The position numbers and the translations under genes were made by a program. Below, piece after piece: positions 14,589 to 22,704 of a stretch of DNA of 22,752 bases. Origin of the DNA: Hydrogenothermaceae bacterium (lineage in GTDB: Bacteria > Aquificota > Aquificia > Aquificales > Hydrogenothermaceae); contig DTZN01000275.1 of NCBI GenBank assembly GCA_012961365.1, positions 1-22,752 on the forward strand. The letters run 5' to 3'. How positions within the stretch are numbered: position 1 is the first letter of the stretch; the number at the start of each line of letters is the position of its first letter. Under the pieces are notes generated by a model. That model did no database searches. It was given only the letters and a program-made list of their open reading frames with translations, and was not told the origin of the DNA.

Positions 14589-14770
14589 TGTTTTCCTCCT
14601 TTTTGAAGTATGTGATAAAACTTTCACATTTAAATGAAAAAAGATTTAAATACACTTTGTTTACCTTTGTATCATTTTTATAAAATAAACAAGAAAAATC
14701 ATGGATTATTCTCCTTCATATTAAAAGTTTATAAATATTAGAATTCGATAACAATAAGATACATCATAAG

Positions 14771-16495
14771 TTATTTTTGTGTTTTGTCTGGTTTTTCCTT
14801 TGCATAATACATTAGTCTATTAACTAAATCCTTTAAAACTGGTGCTGCAACAGTTCCTCCACCTATGAGTTCCCATTTTTTTATTTTTTTTGGTTCATTT
14901 AGGAATATAACAACTGTATATTTAGGATTATCTACAGGAAAAAAGCCAGCAAACCAAGTGTAGAATTTTTCCATTGATAATGCTTTTATTTTAGGGTCAT
15001 ACTTTTGTGCTGTTCCTGTTTTTCCTGCAATCGTGTAAAACTCAGATTTTCCTTTTTTAGCTGTTCCTTTTTCCACAACTAACTTTAAAGTTTGTTTTAG
15101 CCACTTTATTTCTTTATCTGTTAAAGCTTTTCTTATAATTACTGTTTTTTCTTTCATTGTTTTACCATTTTCATCTATATATTCAAGTGCTAGTTTTGGT
15201 TTTAGTAAATAACCTCCATTTGCTATTGCTGAATATGCCATTGCAACTTGTATAGGTGTTGCTGTCCAAGATTGTCCTATAGATGCATAAGCTATTTGCA
15301 CAGGTTTAGGGTCTTCTCTCAATTTTCCTTTTGATTCTCCCGGGAATGTTCCTGTTGATTTACCAAATCCTAAATTTTTAAATATAGAGTAAAATTCATC
15401 TGGTTTAAACCGCAAGGCTATCTTTATAACACCAACATTAGAAGAGTAAACTATTGTGTCTTTTACAGTTAACCATCCAAATTTTTTGTGGTCTTTAATT
15501 CTTACTCCATCTACATAGATTTTCCCTTTTTCTCCAAAAATTATTTCATCTTTTTTTACTTTCCCTGTGGCAATAGCTTTAGAAACAACAAAAGGTTTTG
15601 CTAAAGAACCTATTTCATAAGGTGTTTGGAATGTAATGTTTTTATGGCTTTTATATTTCCAGTATTTGTTTGGGTCATAATTTGGATAAGTTGCATTCGC
15701 AAGAATTTCTCCTGTATTAGGGTTCACAATTAAAATTAATGCTTCTTTAGGCTTCCTTAGTTTTACTACTTTTCTTAGAACTTCTTCGGCAATAAACTGT
15801 ATATTTTTATCTATTGTTGTTATTAAATCTTTTTTAGGTCCTTTCTCCTCATCAATTATCATTATAGGAAATCCCCTTGCATCTTTCATAAGTAAAATGT
15901 GTCCAATTCCTCCCCCTAGAACATTATCAAATTTTTTCTCTATTCCAGTTTTTCCTCTTCCATCATATTTGTTTACATACCCTATTGTATTTCCTGCTAT
16001 CTTACCTAAAGGATAAAATCTTTGTGAACCTTCGATTATGCCTAAATTCCATATTTTTGTCTCTCGTCTAATAGCTTCTATAATTGGTTGATAATCTTTT
16101 CCTAGATTTTTTGCTAAAACAACATACCCTTTTGAGTTTAATTTTTTTAGTATCCAGTTTTGAGGTTTTTTTAAAATGGGAGATAGCTTTTGTGCTAGCT
16201 CTATTTTTCTTTCTTTTGCTGTTTTTATTACTTTTCCACTTCTCTTTAAATCTCTTATATATTGAGGTAAGACAAAGACAGTAATAGTTGGAATACTTAA
16301 AGCTAAAATTTCTCTGTTTCTATCAAATATAGTTCCCCTTGGAAGAATTACATCGTCTTTAGTGTAATACTGTTTTTTTATATGTTTTAAAATATCTTCT
16401 CTTGATGTGATTTGAAGAGTAATAAGTTTTATTATAACTACTGTAAAAAGCAATGAAATAAAGAACGCAAAAAAGTATACCTTTATTGGTTTCAT
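14771..16495 (-). CDS. ftsI: Division-specific transpeptidase FtsI (PBP3)
   Basis: 574-residue class B penicillin-binding protein making septal peptidoglycan. It has an N-terminal anchor (about 5-28), the pedestal start LPRGTIFDRNREILA (51-65), and a transpeptidase domain with Ser297-L-A-Lys300, Ser351-S-Asn353 and Lys492-T-Gly494. The first motif GSLAKP differs from the common GSTFKP but keeps the catalytic Ser and Lys. The SSN motif (rather than SCD) and the position behind rsmH and ftsL identify it as FtsI rather than PBP2. Its ATG overlaps the ftsL stop (TAATG). murE/mraY do not follow; the gene ends the cluster. Confidence 0.93.
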   Translation of the reverse strand: MKPIKVYFFAFFISLLFTVVIIKLITLQITSREDILKHIKKQYYTKDDVILPRGTIFDRNREILALSIPTITVFVLPQYIRDLKRSGKVIKTAKERKIELAQKLSPILKKPQNWILKKLNSKGYVVLAKNLGKDYQPIIEAIRRETKIWNLGIIEGSQRFYPLGKIAGNTIGYVNKYDGRGKTGIEKKFDNVLGGGIGHILLMKDARGFPIMIIDEEKGPKKDLITTIDKNIQFIAEEVLRKVVKLRKPKEALILIVNPNTGEILANATYPNYDPNKYWKYKSHKNITFQTPYEIGSLAKPFVVSKAIATGKVKKDEIIFGEKGKIYVDGVRIKDHKKFGWLTVKDTIVYSSNVGVIKIALRFKPDEFYSIFKNLGFGKSTGTFPGESKGKLREDPKPVQIAYASIGQSWTATPIQVAMAYSAIANGGYLLKPKLALEYIDENGKTMKEKTVIIRKALTDKEIKWLKQTLKLVVEKGTAKKGKSEFYTIAGKTGTAQKYDPKIKALSMEKFYTWFAGFFPVDNPKYTVVIFLNEPKKIKKWELIGGGTVAAPVLKDLVNRLMYYAKEKPDKTQK

Positions 16496-16803
16496 TAATA
16501 TTTAATAAACTTAACTTTTTCCATGTTAACAGGCTTCATACGTAATTTTTCATTTGCTATTTTGTTTATTCTTTTAGGATTTTTTAGCTTTGCTACTTCT
16601 TTTTTTAGTATCATATTTTCATATACTATAAATTCTTTAGATTTTGTTAATTGAGTTATTTCTTTCTCCACTTCAACAAATTTTATGTTGTATAGTATTA
16701 GCAAAGAGGATATAGTAAGTATCATTAAGAAAAACAAGGCTTGTTTTTTTAGTATGGAAAAATCTTTTTTTGCTTCTGTTGTTATTTCTTTTACTCTTAT
16801 CAT
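16495..16803 (-). CDS. ftsL: Cell division protein FtsL
   Basis: 102-residue bitopic protein: a short cytoplasmic tail with charged residues (1-21), one membrane helix (about 22-41, ALFFLMILTISSLLILYNI), and a periplasmic coiled coil (FVEVEKEITQLTKSKEFIVYENMILKKEVAKL) ending in RINKIANEKLRMKPV, the usual FtsL/FtsB C-terminal motif. FtsL works with FtsB, FtsQ and FtsW-FtsI to activate septal synthesis. Primary conservation is low; the call rests on topology plus the conserved rsmH-ftsL-ftsI order. It is 2 bases from rsmH and overlaps ftsI by one base. Confidence 0.88.
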   Translation of the reverse strand: MIRVKEITTEAKKDFSILKKQALFFLMILTISSLLILYNIKFVEVEKEITQLTKSKEFIVYENMILKKEVAKLKNPKRINKIANEKLRMKPVNMEKVKFIKY

Positions 16804-16805
16804 AC

Positions 16806-17696
16806 CTATACCCTCTTTGCAACTCTTAATTTAGCACTCCTAGACGGAGGGTTTTCACTTATTTCCTCTTTAGTTGGTGTAATAGGCTTTTTCGTTAAAA
16901 TTTCAATTTTCTTTAATTTTTTTGCATCTTTAAATAAATTTTTTACTATTCTATCTTCAAGTGAGTGAAAAGATATAGCTTGTAATATTCCTCCTTTGTC
17001 TAATAGTTCTATAGATTTTCTTATTGCTATTTTTATTTCTTCAAGTTCGTTATTCACTTCAATTCTTATTGCTTGAAAGGTTTTTGTTGCAGGATGTATT
17101 CTTCTGTGTCTTAATTTAAGTGGATATACACTGTAAACAATATCTGCTAGTTGTTTTGTAGTTTCTATTTTGCCTTTTTGCCTTCTTTTTATTATTTCTT
17201 TCGCTATTTTTTTTGCAAACTTTTCTTCTCCATACTCTTTGAGAATTTTTTCTAATTGCCATTCTTGATAGTAATTAACAACATAATAAGCATCTAAATC
17301 TTGGGAAGTATCCATTCTCATATCTAAGGGTTCTTCTCTTTGAAAAGAAAATCCCCTAGGAAGTTTAAGCTGAAAATGGGAAACTCCAAAATCAAAAATT
17401 ATTCCACCAACTTTTTCTATGTTTAAATTCTTTAGGACTTTATCTATATCTTTAAATGGAGATTTTATAAAAATAATTCTATCTTGAAATTTCTTTAATC
17501 TTTCTTTAGCGTAGTTTAACGCATAATTATCTTTATCTATTCCAATAATTTTTATATCAGGAAATTTTCCTAATATAGCTTCAGAATGACCTCCTCCTCC
17601 GAGAGTAGCATCTAATATATATTCGTTATTGGTTTCTTTTTTTTCAAAAAAATTTAAAACCTCATTTTTTAAAACAGAATAGTGAGATATCATCAA
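16806..17696 (-). CDS. rsmH: 16S rRNA (cytosine-1402-N4)-methyltransferase RsmH
   Basis: 296-residue SAM-dependent enzyme that methylates N4 of C1402 in the 30S decoding centre. HYSVLKNEVLNFF opens the protein, DATLGGGGHSEAIL (29-42) is the SAM-binding loop, followed by IIFDFGVSHFQL and PLDMRMD; the C-terminal PPSRSAKLRVAKR is a family signature. GVSHFQL differs from the usual GVSSxQLD, but MRMD is intact. As in most bacteria it heads the ftsL-ftsI part of the division cluster; mraZ is not upstream. Either of the two initial Met codons could be used. Confidence 0.96.
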   Translation of the reverse strand: MMISHYSVLKNEVLNFFEKKETNNEYILDATLGGGGHSEAILGKFPDIKIIGIDKDNYALNYAKERLKKFQDRIIFIKSPFKDIDKVLKNLNIEKVGGIIFDFGVSHFQLKLPRGFSFQREEPLDMRMDTSQDLDAYYVVNYYQEWQLEKILKEYGEEKFAKKIAKEIIKRRQKGKIETTKQLADIVYSVYPLKLRHRRIHPATKTFQAIRIEVNNELEEIKIAIRKSIELLDKGGILQAISFHSLEDRIVKNLFKDAKKLKKIEILTKKPITPTKEEISENPPSRSAKLRVAKRV

Positions 17697-17700
17697 GCTT

Positions 17701-18171
17701 CTAATTTATTTGTTTTTTCTTTCTTTTTTTATTAAGTGCTAAAAAAATCTTAGCATCAAATTTAATTAAAGCATCAAAAACAGTAAGTTCTAAAGAAGGC
17801 TTTTTTCTTTGTTTTTTGAACAAAAATGGAACTAGTTCAGAGTAATCTTTTACAAATTCATAACATTCTTTTTTGGTAAATGTTTTGCAAATTGCATACA
17901 TAATTATAGCAGTTAATATAAGGTCTATGTCTATTTCTGGATAATTATCATATGTGCAAAGACTTAAAGAAACTAAAGATGCAGTTGTCTCCAACAATCC
18001 TCCCTCATAATCTCTGCTTCTATAATCATTTCTTTTTTCTATTTTTCTTCTTATATCTTCATCAAATACGAACCTTTTCAAAAGTTCCTTATATTTCTTT
18101 TTCTTTATTCCATTAAAACCTATTTCTATTTGGTGCCATAAAAATTCATAAGCATAAGGCGTTTTTTCCAT
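17701..18171 (-). CDS. Degenerate HD-domain-like protein (YhaM-type core, metal residues lost)
   Basis: 156-residue soluble protein with no confident family. The stretch FVFDEDIRRKIEKRNDYRSR, then GGLLETTASLVSLSLC (57-72), YPEIDIDLILTAII and YAICK (92-96) parallels the core of HD phosphohydrolases of the YhaM exonuclease type, where GGLLEHT is followed about 30 residues later by HDIGK. Here the His of GGLLEHT is Thr62 and the HD pair is Tyr92-Ala93, so the metal ligands are gone and hydrolysis is not expected. The C-terminus (KKRKKKQIN) is very basic, perhaps for nucleic acid or phosphate contact. It lies 4 bases ahead of rsmH and overlaps the SurA-like gene as TAATG, so it is made together with them. 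The HD relationship is inference from pattern. Confidence 0.6.
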   Translation of the reverse strand: MEKTPYAYEFLWHQIEIGFNGIKKKKYKELLKRFVFDEDIRRKIEKRNDYRSRDYEGGLLETTASLVSLSLCTYDNYPEIDIDLILTAIIMYAICKTFTKKECYEFVKDYSELVPFLFKKQRKKPSLELTVFDALIKFDAKIFLALNKKRKKKQIN

Positions 18172-19526
18172 TATCTAAACACTTGCTCGTTTATCTTAAT
18201 ATTGGCTTCTTTTTGAAGTTTATCTAACAACATAGAAAATACATCGTTGTATTTTTGGTCTAAAAGTATAGGTTTTATATCTTTAAATTTATCTTTAAGT
18301 TCTTTTGAAATATGTTTTTTATCATCAACTTTTATGATAACAATTTTATCTCCTGATTTTATTGGCTTAGATAAGTTATTAACATTTGTGTTTCTTATAT
18401 TTGTTAAATCTTCTTCTTTTAAACGATAACTAAATTGGATATTTCTTAAAGTTTCATTTTCTAGTTTAATTTCTTTAGCATTGAATTTTTCTTTTAATAC
18501 TTTTTCAGATAGCTTTTCTTTACTTAATGATTTTAAAATTTCTTCTAATTTTTTAGAAATAAGCTTTCTTTCTAGTTTAGCTTTTATTTCATTTTTTGCA
18601 TCTTCAAAGGTTTTGAATTTAGATTTTTCTCCTGCATATACAATTAGATATATCTTATCTTTTGTTTTTACTAGTTTAATTTTGTTTTCTTTATTAATAG
18701 CTTTAGCTTCCTTTTTTACTTTATCTGGAAATCCTTTTATTTGGTTCTCAAATCCAGAAAATACAGGTTTTTTTTCAGGTTTTTTACCAGTTTTTAGTAG
18801 TTTAAACAATTCTTGTGCTTGTTTTATTGCATCTTCATCTTTAGTATTAAACTCATAAATTGCAATTTCCTTTTGTTTTTCTTTAATAAACTCATTTTTA
18901 TGTTTTTCATAGTAATCTTTCAAATCTTTTTCCGATACAGACACTTTAGGCTGGATAATAAATATTTTTCCAGATATTCTTTGAAAATATTTGTTTAATA
19001 CTTTATTAATTTCTTCATCTGTTATATATATTCCAGATTTAACAATATTTGAAATGTGTTGAACAGTTAATTCTCTCATCATCAATTCAGTAAAAAATAC
19101 TGGAGATACATTAAATCTAGATAAAAATGTTTGATATTTTGAATAATCAAATTTCCCATCTGTTTGGAAAACTTCCATTTTAGATATAGCTTTTTTTGCC
19201 TCCTCTGGAGTTGCAACGATACCTTCTTCTTCTGCAAATTGGTTTAAAAGCTCTCTATTTACTACTTTTTGTAAAGCTTGTGAATATATTTGCTGTTTTA
19301 AAGGAGCAGTATCTATTCCTTGACTTTCTAAAAATGCAGTTATGGTATTTACTTCGAAGAAAAATTCTTGAAAAGAAATATCTTTTCCATTTACTTGAGC
19401 TACACCATTTATGTTTCCAGATATTTTATAAACAATTAAAGCAACAAAACCAGTTCCAACAAATGCAAATGTTGTGATGAATAAAATAATTTTCAGCCAT
19501 TTGCTTTCTGAAATTTTTGTAAACAC
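18171..19526 (-). CDS. SurA/PpiD-like periplasmic chaperone
   Basis: 451 residues. One N-terminal membrane anchor (about 12-34, KIILFITTFAFVGTGFVALIVY) and a SurA_N-type helical domain: VNGKDISFQEF (46-56), LKQQIYSQALQKVVNRELLNQFAEEEGI (76-103) and TDEEINKVLNKY. The layout matches PpiD, an inner-membrane-anchored folding factor for exported proteins. A parvulin PPIase motif (GGDLG, FDFPCEFP-like) is not visible in the lysine-rich C-terminal half, so isomerase activity is doubtful. The start is GTG at 19526 with AAAGGAGA upstream; a Met start would lose the anchor. It begins the 5-gene run to ftsI. Confidence 0.8.
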   Translation of the reverse strand: MFTKISESKWLKIILFITTFAFVGTGFVALIVYKISGNINGVAQVNGKDISFQEFFFEVNTITAFLESQGIDTAPLKQQIYSQALQKVVNRELLNQFAEEEGIVATPEEAKKAISKMEVFQTDGKFDYSKYQTFLSRFNVSPVFFTELMMRELTVQHISNIVKSGIYITDEEINKVLNKYFQRISGKIFIIQPKVSVSEKDLKDYYEKHKNEFIKEKQKEIAIYEFNTKDEDAIKQAQELFKLLKTGKKPEKKPVFSGFENQIKGFPDKVKKEAKAINKENKIKLVKTKDKIYLIVYAGEKSKFKTFEDAKNEIKAKLERKLISKKLEEILKSLSKEKLSEKVLKEKFNAKEIKLENETLRNIQFSYRLKEEDLTNIRNTNVNNLSKPIKSGDKIVIIKVDDKKHISKELKDKFKDIKPILLDQKYNDVFSMLLDKLQKEANIKINEQVFR

Positions 19527-19672
19527 TTGATTATTGTCTCCTTTATTTTTTAGCTTACAATTATTTTACAAGATATATGTTTATTATGAAAACTTATTTT
19601 CTTTATTACCATATCTTTGAAAAGTTAAAATCTAAATAGCAACTTTTAAATTTAACTATTGATAACATTCCT

Positions 19673-20923
19673 TTAATAATATAAATTCATAGCTTCTCTA
19701 ACTTCTTTCATTGTTTCTTCTGCAATTTCTCTACATTTTAAGCTTCCTTCAATAAAGATTTTTTCATATTTAGGAAAATCTTTTTCTATTTCTTTCCTTT
19801 TTTCCCTAATGGGAGTTAAAAATTGATTTAAATTATTTGCAAGGATTTTTTTACATTCAACACAGCCTATTTCTGCATTTTTACATTTTGTATCAATTTC
19901 TTTTAACAGATTTTCATCATTGGTAAAAATTTTATGGTAATCATAAACAATGCAAACTTCAGGATTTCCCGGGTCAGTTTTCTTTATCCTTTGGGGGTCT
20001 GTTTTCATTTGTAGAACTTTTTGATTTACTTCTTTTTCACTGTCAGATAAATAAATAGCATTATTATAGGATTTAGACATTTTTCTACCATCAATTCCTA
20101 AAAGCTTTGCTTCTTCTGTTAAAATTGCCTCTGGCTCAGGAAAAATTTCTTTATATAAATTGTTAAATCTCCTTGCTATTTCTCTTGTTAATTCAATATG
20201 TGGAAGTTGGTCTTCACCAACAGGAACTCCTTGAGCTTTATAAATCAGAATGTCTGCAGCTTGTAAAACAGGATAAGATAAAAATCCTACTGTATCTATA
20301 TCTTTACCAATATCTCCATCTTTTAGATTTGAAATAGCTTCTTCTATTATTTTTTTTTGGATACCAAACTTTATAAGAACTTCTTTTAAATAATCTAAAT
20401 CTAAACCTTTTTTGGAATAAAATGTTCTATGAAAAGCTTCTCTTAAATATTCCTCAAATATTTTATTTTTTTGTTTTCCTGTAGCTTTTTTTAAAGCTTC
20501 ATCATAGCTTTCAGAGGGAGGAGCTTGGTTTATTTTTATTTGTTTACCAAGTAAAAAGTCTTTTAAATATTGATACATTAAATTAAATTTTAAATCTTTA
20601 TAAGAAGGGTTAAGTTCAAGCCAACTTTTTGGAGTAATCATGGAAAATAGTAAGGATAGTTCTGCATGTTGCTTTACTCCAGATTGAATAAAAAGTGTAG
20701 CTTTTTCAGGATTAATTCCACAAGCAAGCCAATCTATTATCATTTGTTTTATATTTTCTTTTAACTCTTTCGTATCTTTATATTTGTTTGTTAATGCATG
20801 CCAATCTGCTATAAAAAAATAACATTCATTTTCTTCTTGTAATTTTAGCCAGTTTTTTATAACCCCAAGATAGTGTCCTAAATGTAGTTTTCCTGTTGGT
20901 CTCATTCCACTGACAATTTTCAT
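19673..20923 (-). CDS. trpS: Tryptophanyl-tRNA synthetase, Fe-S type with large insertion
   Basis: 416-residue class I synthetase charging tRNA-Trp. PTGKLHLGHY (9-18) is the HIGH motif and KMSKS is at 281-285; DTVGFLSYPVLQAADILIY (210-228) is the conserved TrpRS core. Cysteines 324, 347, 354 and 357 fit C-x22-C-x6-C-x2-C exactly, the [4Fe-4S] signature described for Thermotoga maritima TrpRS. Typical TrpRS is about 325-340 residues; the excess is an insertion between LNPSYKD (104-110) and DTVGF (210), charged and helical (KNKIFEEYLREAF, LKEVLIKFGIQKKIIEEAI). Starts at the ATG at 20923; the only visible Shine-Dalgarno (GAGG) is rather far. It follows guaA by 51 bases. Confidence 0.95.
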   Translation of the reverse strand: MKIVSGMRPTGKLHLGHYLGVIKNWLKLQEENECYFFIADWHALTNKYKDTKELKENIKQMIIDWLACGINPEKATLFIQSGVKQHAELSLLFSMITPKSWLELNPSYKDLKFNLMYQYLKDFLLGKQIKINQAPPSESYDEALKKATGKQKNKIFEEYLREAFHRTFYSKKGLDLDYLKEVLIKFGIQKKIIEEAISNLKDGDIGKDIDTVGFLSYPVLQAADILIYKAQGVPVGEDQLPHIELTREIARRFNNLYKEIFPEPEAILTEEAKLLGIDGRKMSKSYNNAIYLSDSEKEVNQKVLQMKTDPQRIKKTDPGNPEVCIVYDYHKIFTNDENLLKEIDTKCKNAEIGCVECKKILANNLNQFLTPIREKRKEIEKDFPKYEKIFIEGSLKCREIAEETMKEVREAMNLYY

Positions 20924-20974
20924 CTTGAATTATAACCTCTAAGCTTTTTTAATATTATCTTAATAAAATAAAAC

Positions 20975-22512
20975 TTATTCCCATTCTATAGTTCCCGGAG
21001 GTTTTGAAGTGATATCAAAAACAACTCTATTAACGCCATTTACTTCATTGATTATTCTTCTCATCATTTTATCTAAAAGTTCATAAGGAAGTCTTGCCCA
21101 GTCAGCAGTCATTCCATCGCTAGATTCTACAGTTCTAATTGCAATTACCTTTTCATATGTCCTGTAATCCCCCATTACGCCAACAGTTTTAATTGGAAGT
21201 AAAACAGCAAATGATTGCCATAAATCTTTATATAATCCTGCTTTTTTTACTTCTTCAACAACAATTGCGTCTGCTTCTCTAAGAATTTCTAAATCTTTCT
21301 CATTTACTTCACCAATAATTCTTATAGCTAGCCCAGGACCAGGAAATGGTTGTCTATAAACAATTTCATCAGGTAATCCTAATTCCTTTCCAAGTTTTCT
21401 AACTTCGTCTTTAAAAAGTTCTCTTAAAGGTTCTATGAGTTTTAAATTCATTTTTTCAGGGAGACCACCAACATTATGGTGAGTTTTGATAACTGCAGAA
21501 GGCCCTTTAACAGATACACTTTCAATTACGTCAGGATAGAGAGTTCCTTGAACTAAGAACTCAACATTTGGAAGTTTACTAGCTTCTTCTTCAAATATCT
21601 CTATAAACAAGTTTCCTATAATTTTTCTCTTTTTTTCTGGGTCTGTTATGCCTTTTAAAGCATTTAAAAATCTATCTTTAGCGTTGATAACAATTAAAGG
21701 AATATGGAAATTATCTCTAAATGTTTTTTCTACCTGTTCCCTTTCTCCTTTTCTAAGTAATCCATTGTCTACAAAGATACAAGTTAAATTATCGCCTATA
21801 GCTTTATGGACTAAAACAGCAGCAACAGATGAATCAACTCCACCAGATAAAGCACAAATAGCTTTTTTATTCCCAACTTGTTGTTTTATTTCTTCAATTT
21901 TTTCATGAATAAAATTACCCATGGTCCAGTCAGGAACTATACCGCATATTTTAATTGCAAAATTTTTAAGAATTTCTTTTCCTAAGTATGTATGTGAAAC
22001 CTCTGGATGAAACTGTACTCCCCATATTTTTTTTCTTTATTTGTGATTGCAGCAAAAGGTGCATTATAGGTTCTCGCAATTGGTTCAAATCCTTCTGGTA
22101 ATTCTAAAACCCTATCTCCATGGCTCATCCAAACATGTATATTATTTGGAATATTATTGAATAAATCTTCATGGTTTAATATCTCAAGCTCTGCTCTACC
22201 ATATTCATGTCGTTCTGCTTTTACAACCTTACCACCAAAATGGTCAGTTATTAACTGTAGCCCATAGCATATTCCAAGTATAGGTAATCCCAACTCAAAA
22301 ACTTTCTTATCTGGTTTTGGAGCATCAGGTTCATAAACAGATGAAGGACCTCCAGAAAATATAATTCCTTTCGGATTATGCTTTTTTATTTCTTCAATGG
22401 AAACATTAAAAGGAAGAATTTCACTATAAATATTAGCTTCTCTTATTCTTCTTGCTATTAATTGTGTATATTGGGAACCAAAATCTAAGATTACAATTCC
22501 TTCGTGCTTCAA
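20975..22512 (-). CDS. guaA: GMP synthase (glutamine-hydrolysing), interrupted by a frameshift
   Basis: Two adjacent frames together give a full GuaA of about 512 residues (XMP to GMP). The first (from 22512) is the glutaminase domain: [18 protein letters not shown] (8-25) and the nucleophile Cys82 in GICYGLQ. The second (to 20975) carries [13 protein letters not shown], with the His and Glu of the triad, then the ATP pyrophosphatase P-loop SGGVDSSVA and the C-terminal [10 protein letters not shown]. The frames switch at A8 (22034-22027); one more A would restore a continuous reading. The ATG at 21922 lies inside the joined protein and has no ribosome binding site, so it is not a real start. 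TTG at 22512 with AGGAG seven bases ahead is the start. A sequencing or assembly error is the simplest cause. Confidence 0.92.
22027..22034 (-). other. Homopolymer frameshift site in guaA (A8 in the coding strand)
   Basis: Coding strand reads GAAAAAAAATATGGGG. With nine As the frame gives [14 protein letters not shown], the expected GuaA sequence; with eight it gives NKEKKYGEY and stops after 14 more codons. It is a one-base deletion in a run of identical bases. Confidence 0.85.
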
Positions 22513-22544
22513 AGGAAATCTCCTAAAAAAAATTTTATAAAAAA

Positions 22545-22553
22545 ATTATAACA
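22545..22553 (-). promoter_or_regulatory. Extended -10 promoter for guaA
   Basis: Minus-strand TGTTATAAT, a perfect extended -10, lies about 33 bases ahead of the TTG start at 22512. No good -35 is seen at 16-18 bases, as is usual for extended -10 promoters. No purine riboswitch fold was recognised in the short leader. Confidence 0.5.
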
Positions 22554-22633
22554 TTTCTTTTATCCTACGAATGTATCCTTAGAAAATGAGGTAAATCTTA
22601 GTTTATATCAATCATATTTTTTATGTGAAATAC

Positions 22634-22661
22634 TTGCATTTTTTTTATTATTGAATATAAT
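22634..22661 (+). promoter_or_regulatory. groES(-groEL) promoter
   Basis: TTGCAT (22634-22639), 16 bases, TATAAT (22656-22661), about 43 bases ahead of the groES ATG. This is a sigma-70 pattern. No CIRCE inverted repeat (TTAGCACTC-N9-GAGTGCTAA) and no CCCCAT-type heat-shock -10 is visible in 22513-22704, so HrcA or sigma-32 control is not supported here. Confidence 0.6.
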
Positions 22662-22704
22662 ATTTAATGTTAATAAAAAAAATAAAAAGTGAGGAGGACG
22701 CAGG

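Noticed and set aside
14589..14627. Upstream ATG start for the Fe-S protein at 14627
   Set aside because: The 13 extra residues cover a strong AAGGAGG site placed for the ATG at 14588, and the shorter start fits the family.
19196..19477. Leucine-rich plus-strand ORF
   Set aside because: Antisense shadow of the SurA/PpiD-like gene; composition reflects the reverse complement of Lys/Glu codons.
21923..21982. Two independent genes for GMP synthase (separate glutaminase and ATP-pyrophosphatase proteins)
   Set aside because: The stretch between them encodes the expected HPE region in the second frame, the ATG at 21922 lacks a ribosome binding site, and one extra base in the A8 run restores a single protein.
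22513..22704. CIRCE operator before groES
   Set aside because: No TTAGCACTC/GAGTGCTAA inverted repeat can be found in the gap; only a sigma-70-like promoter is seen.
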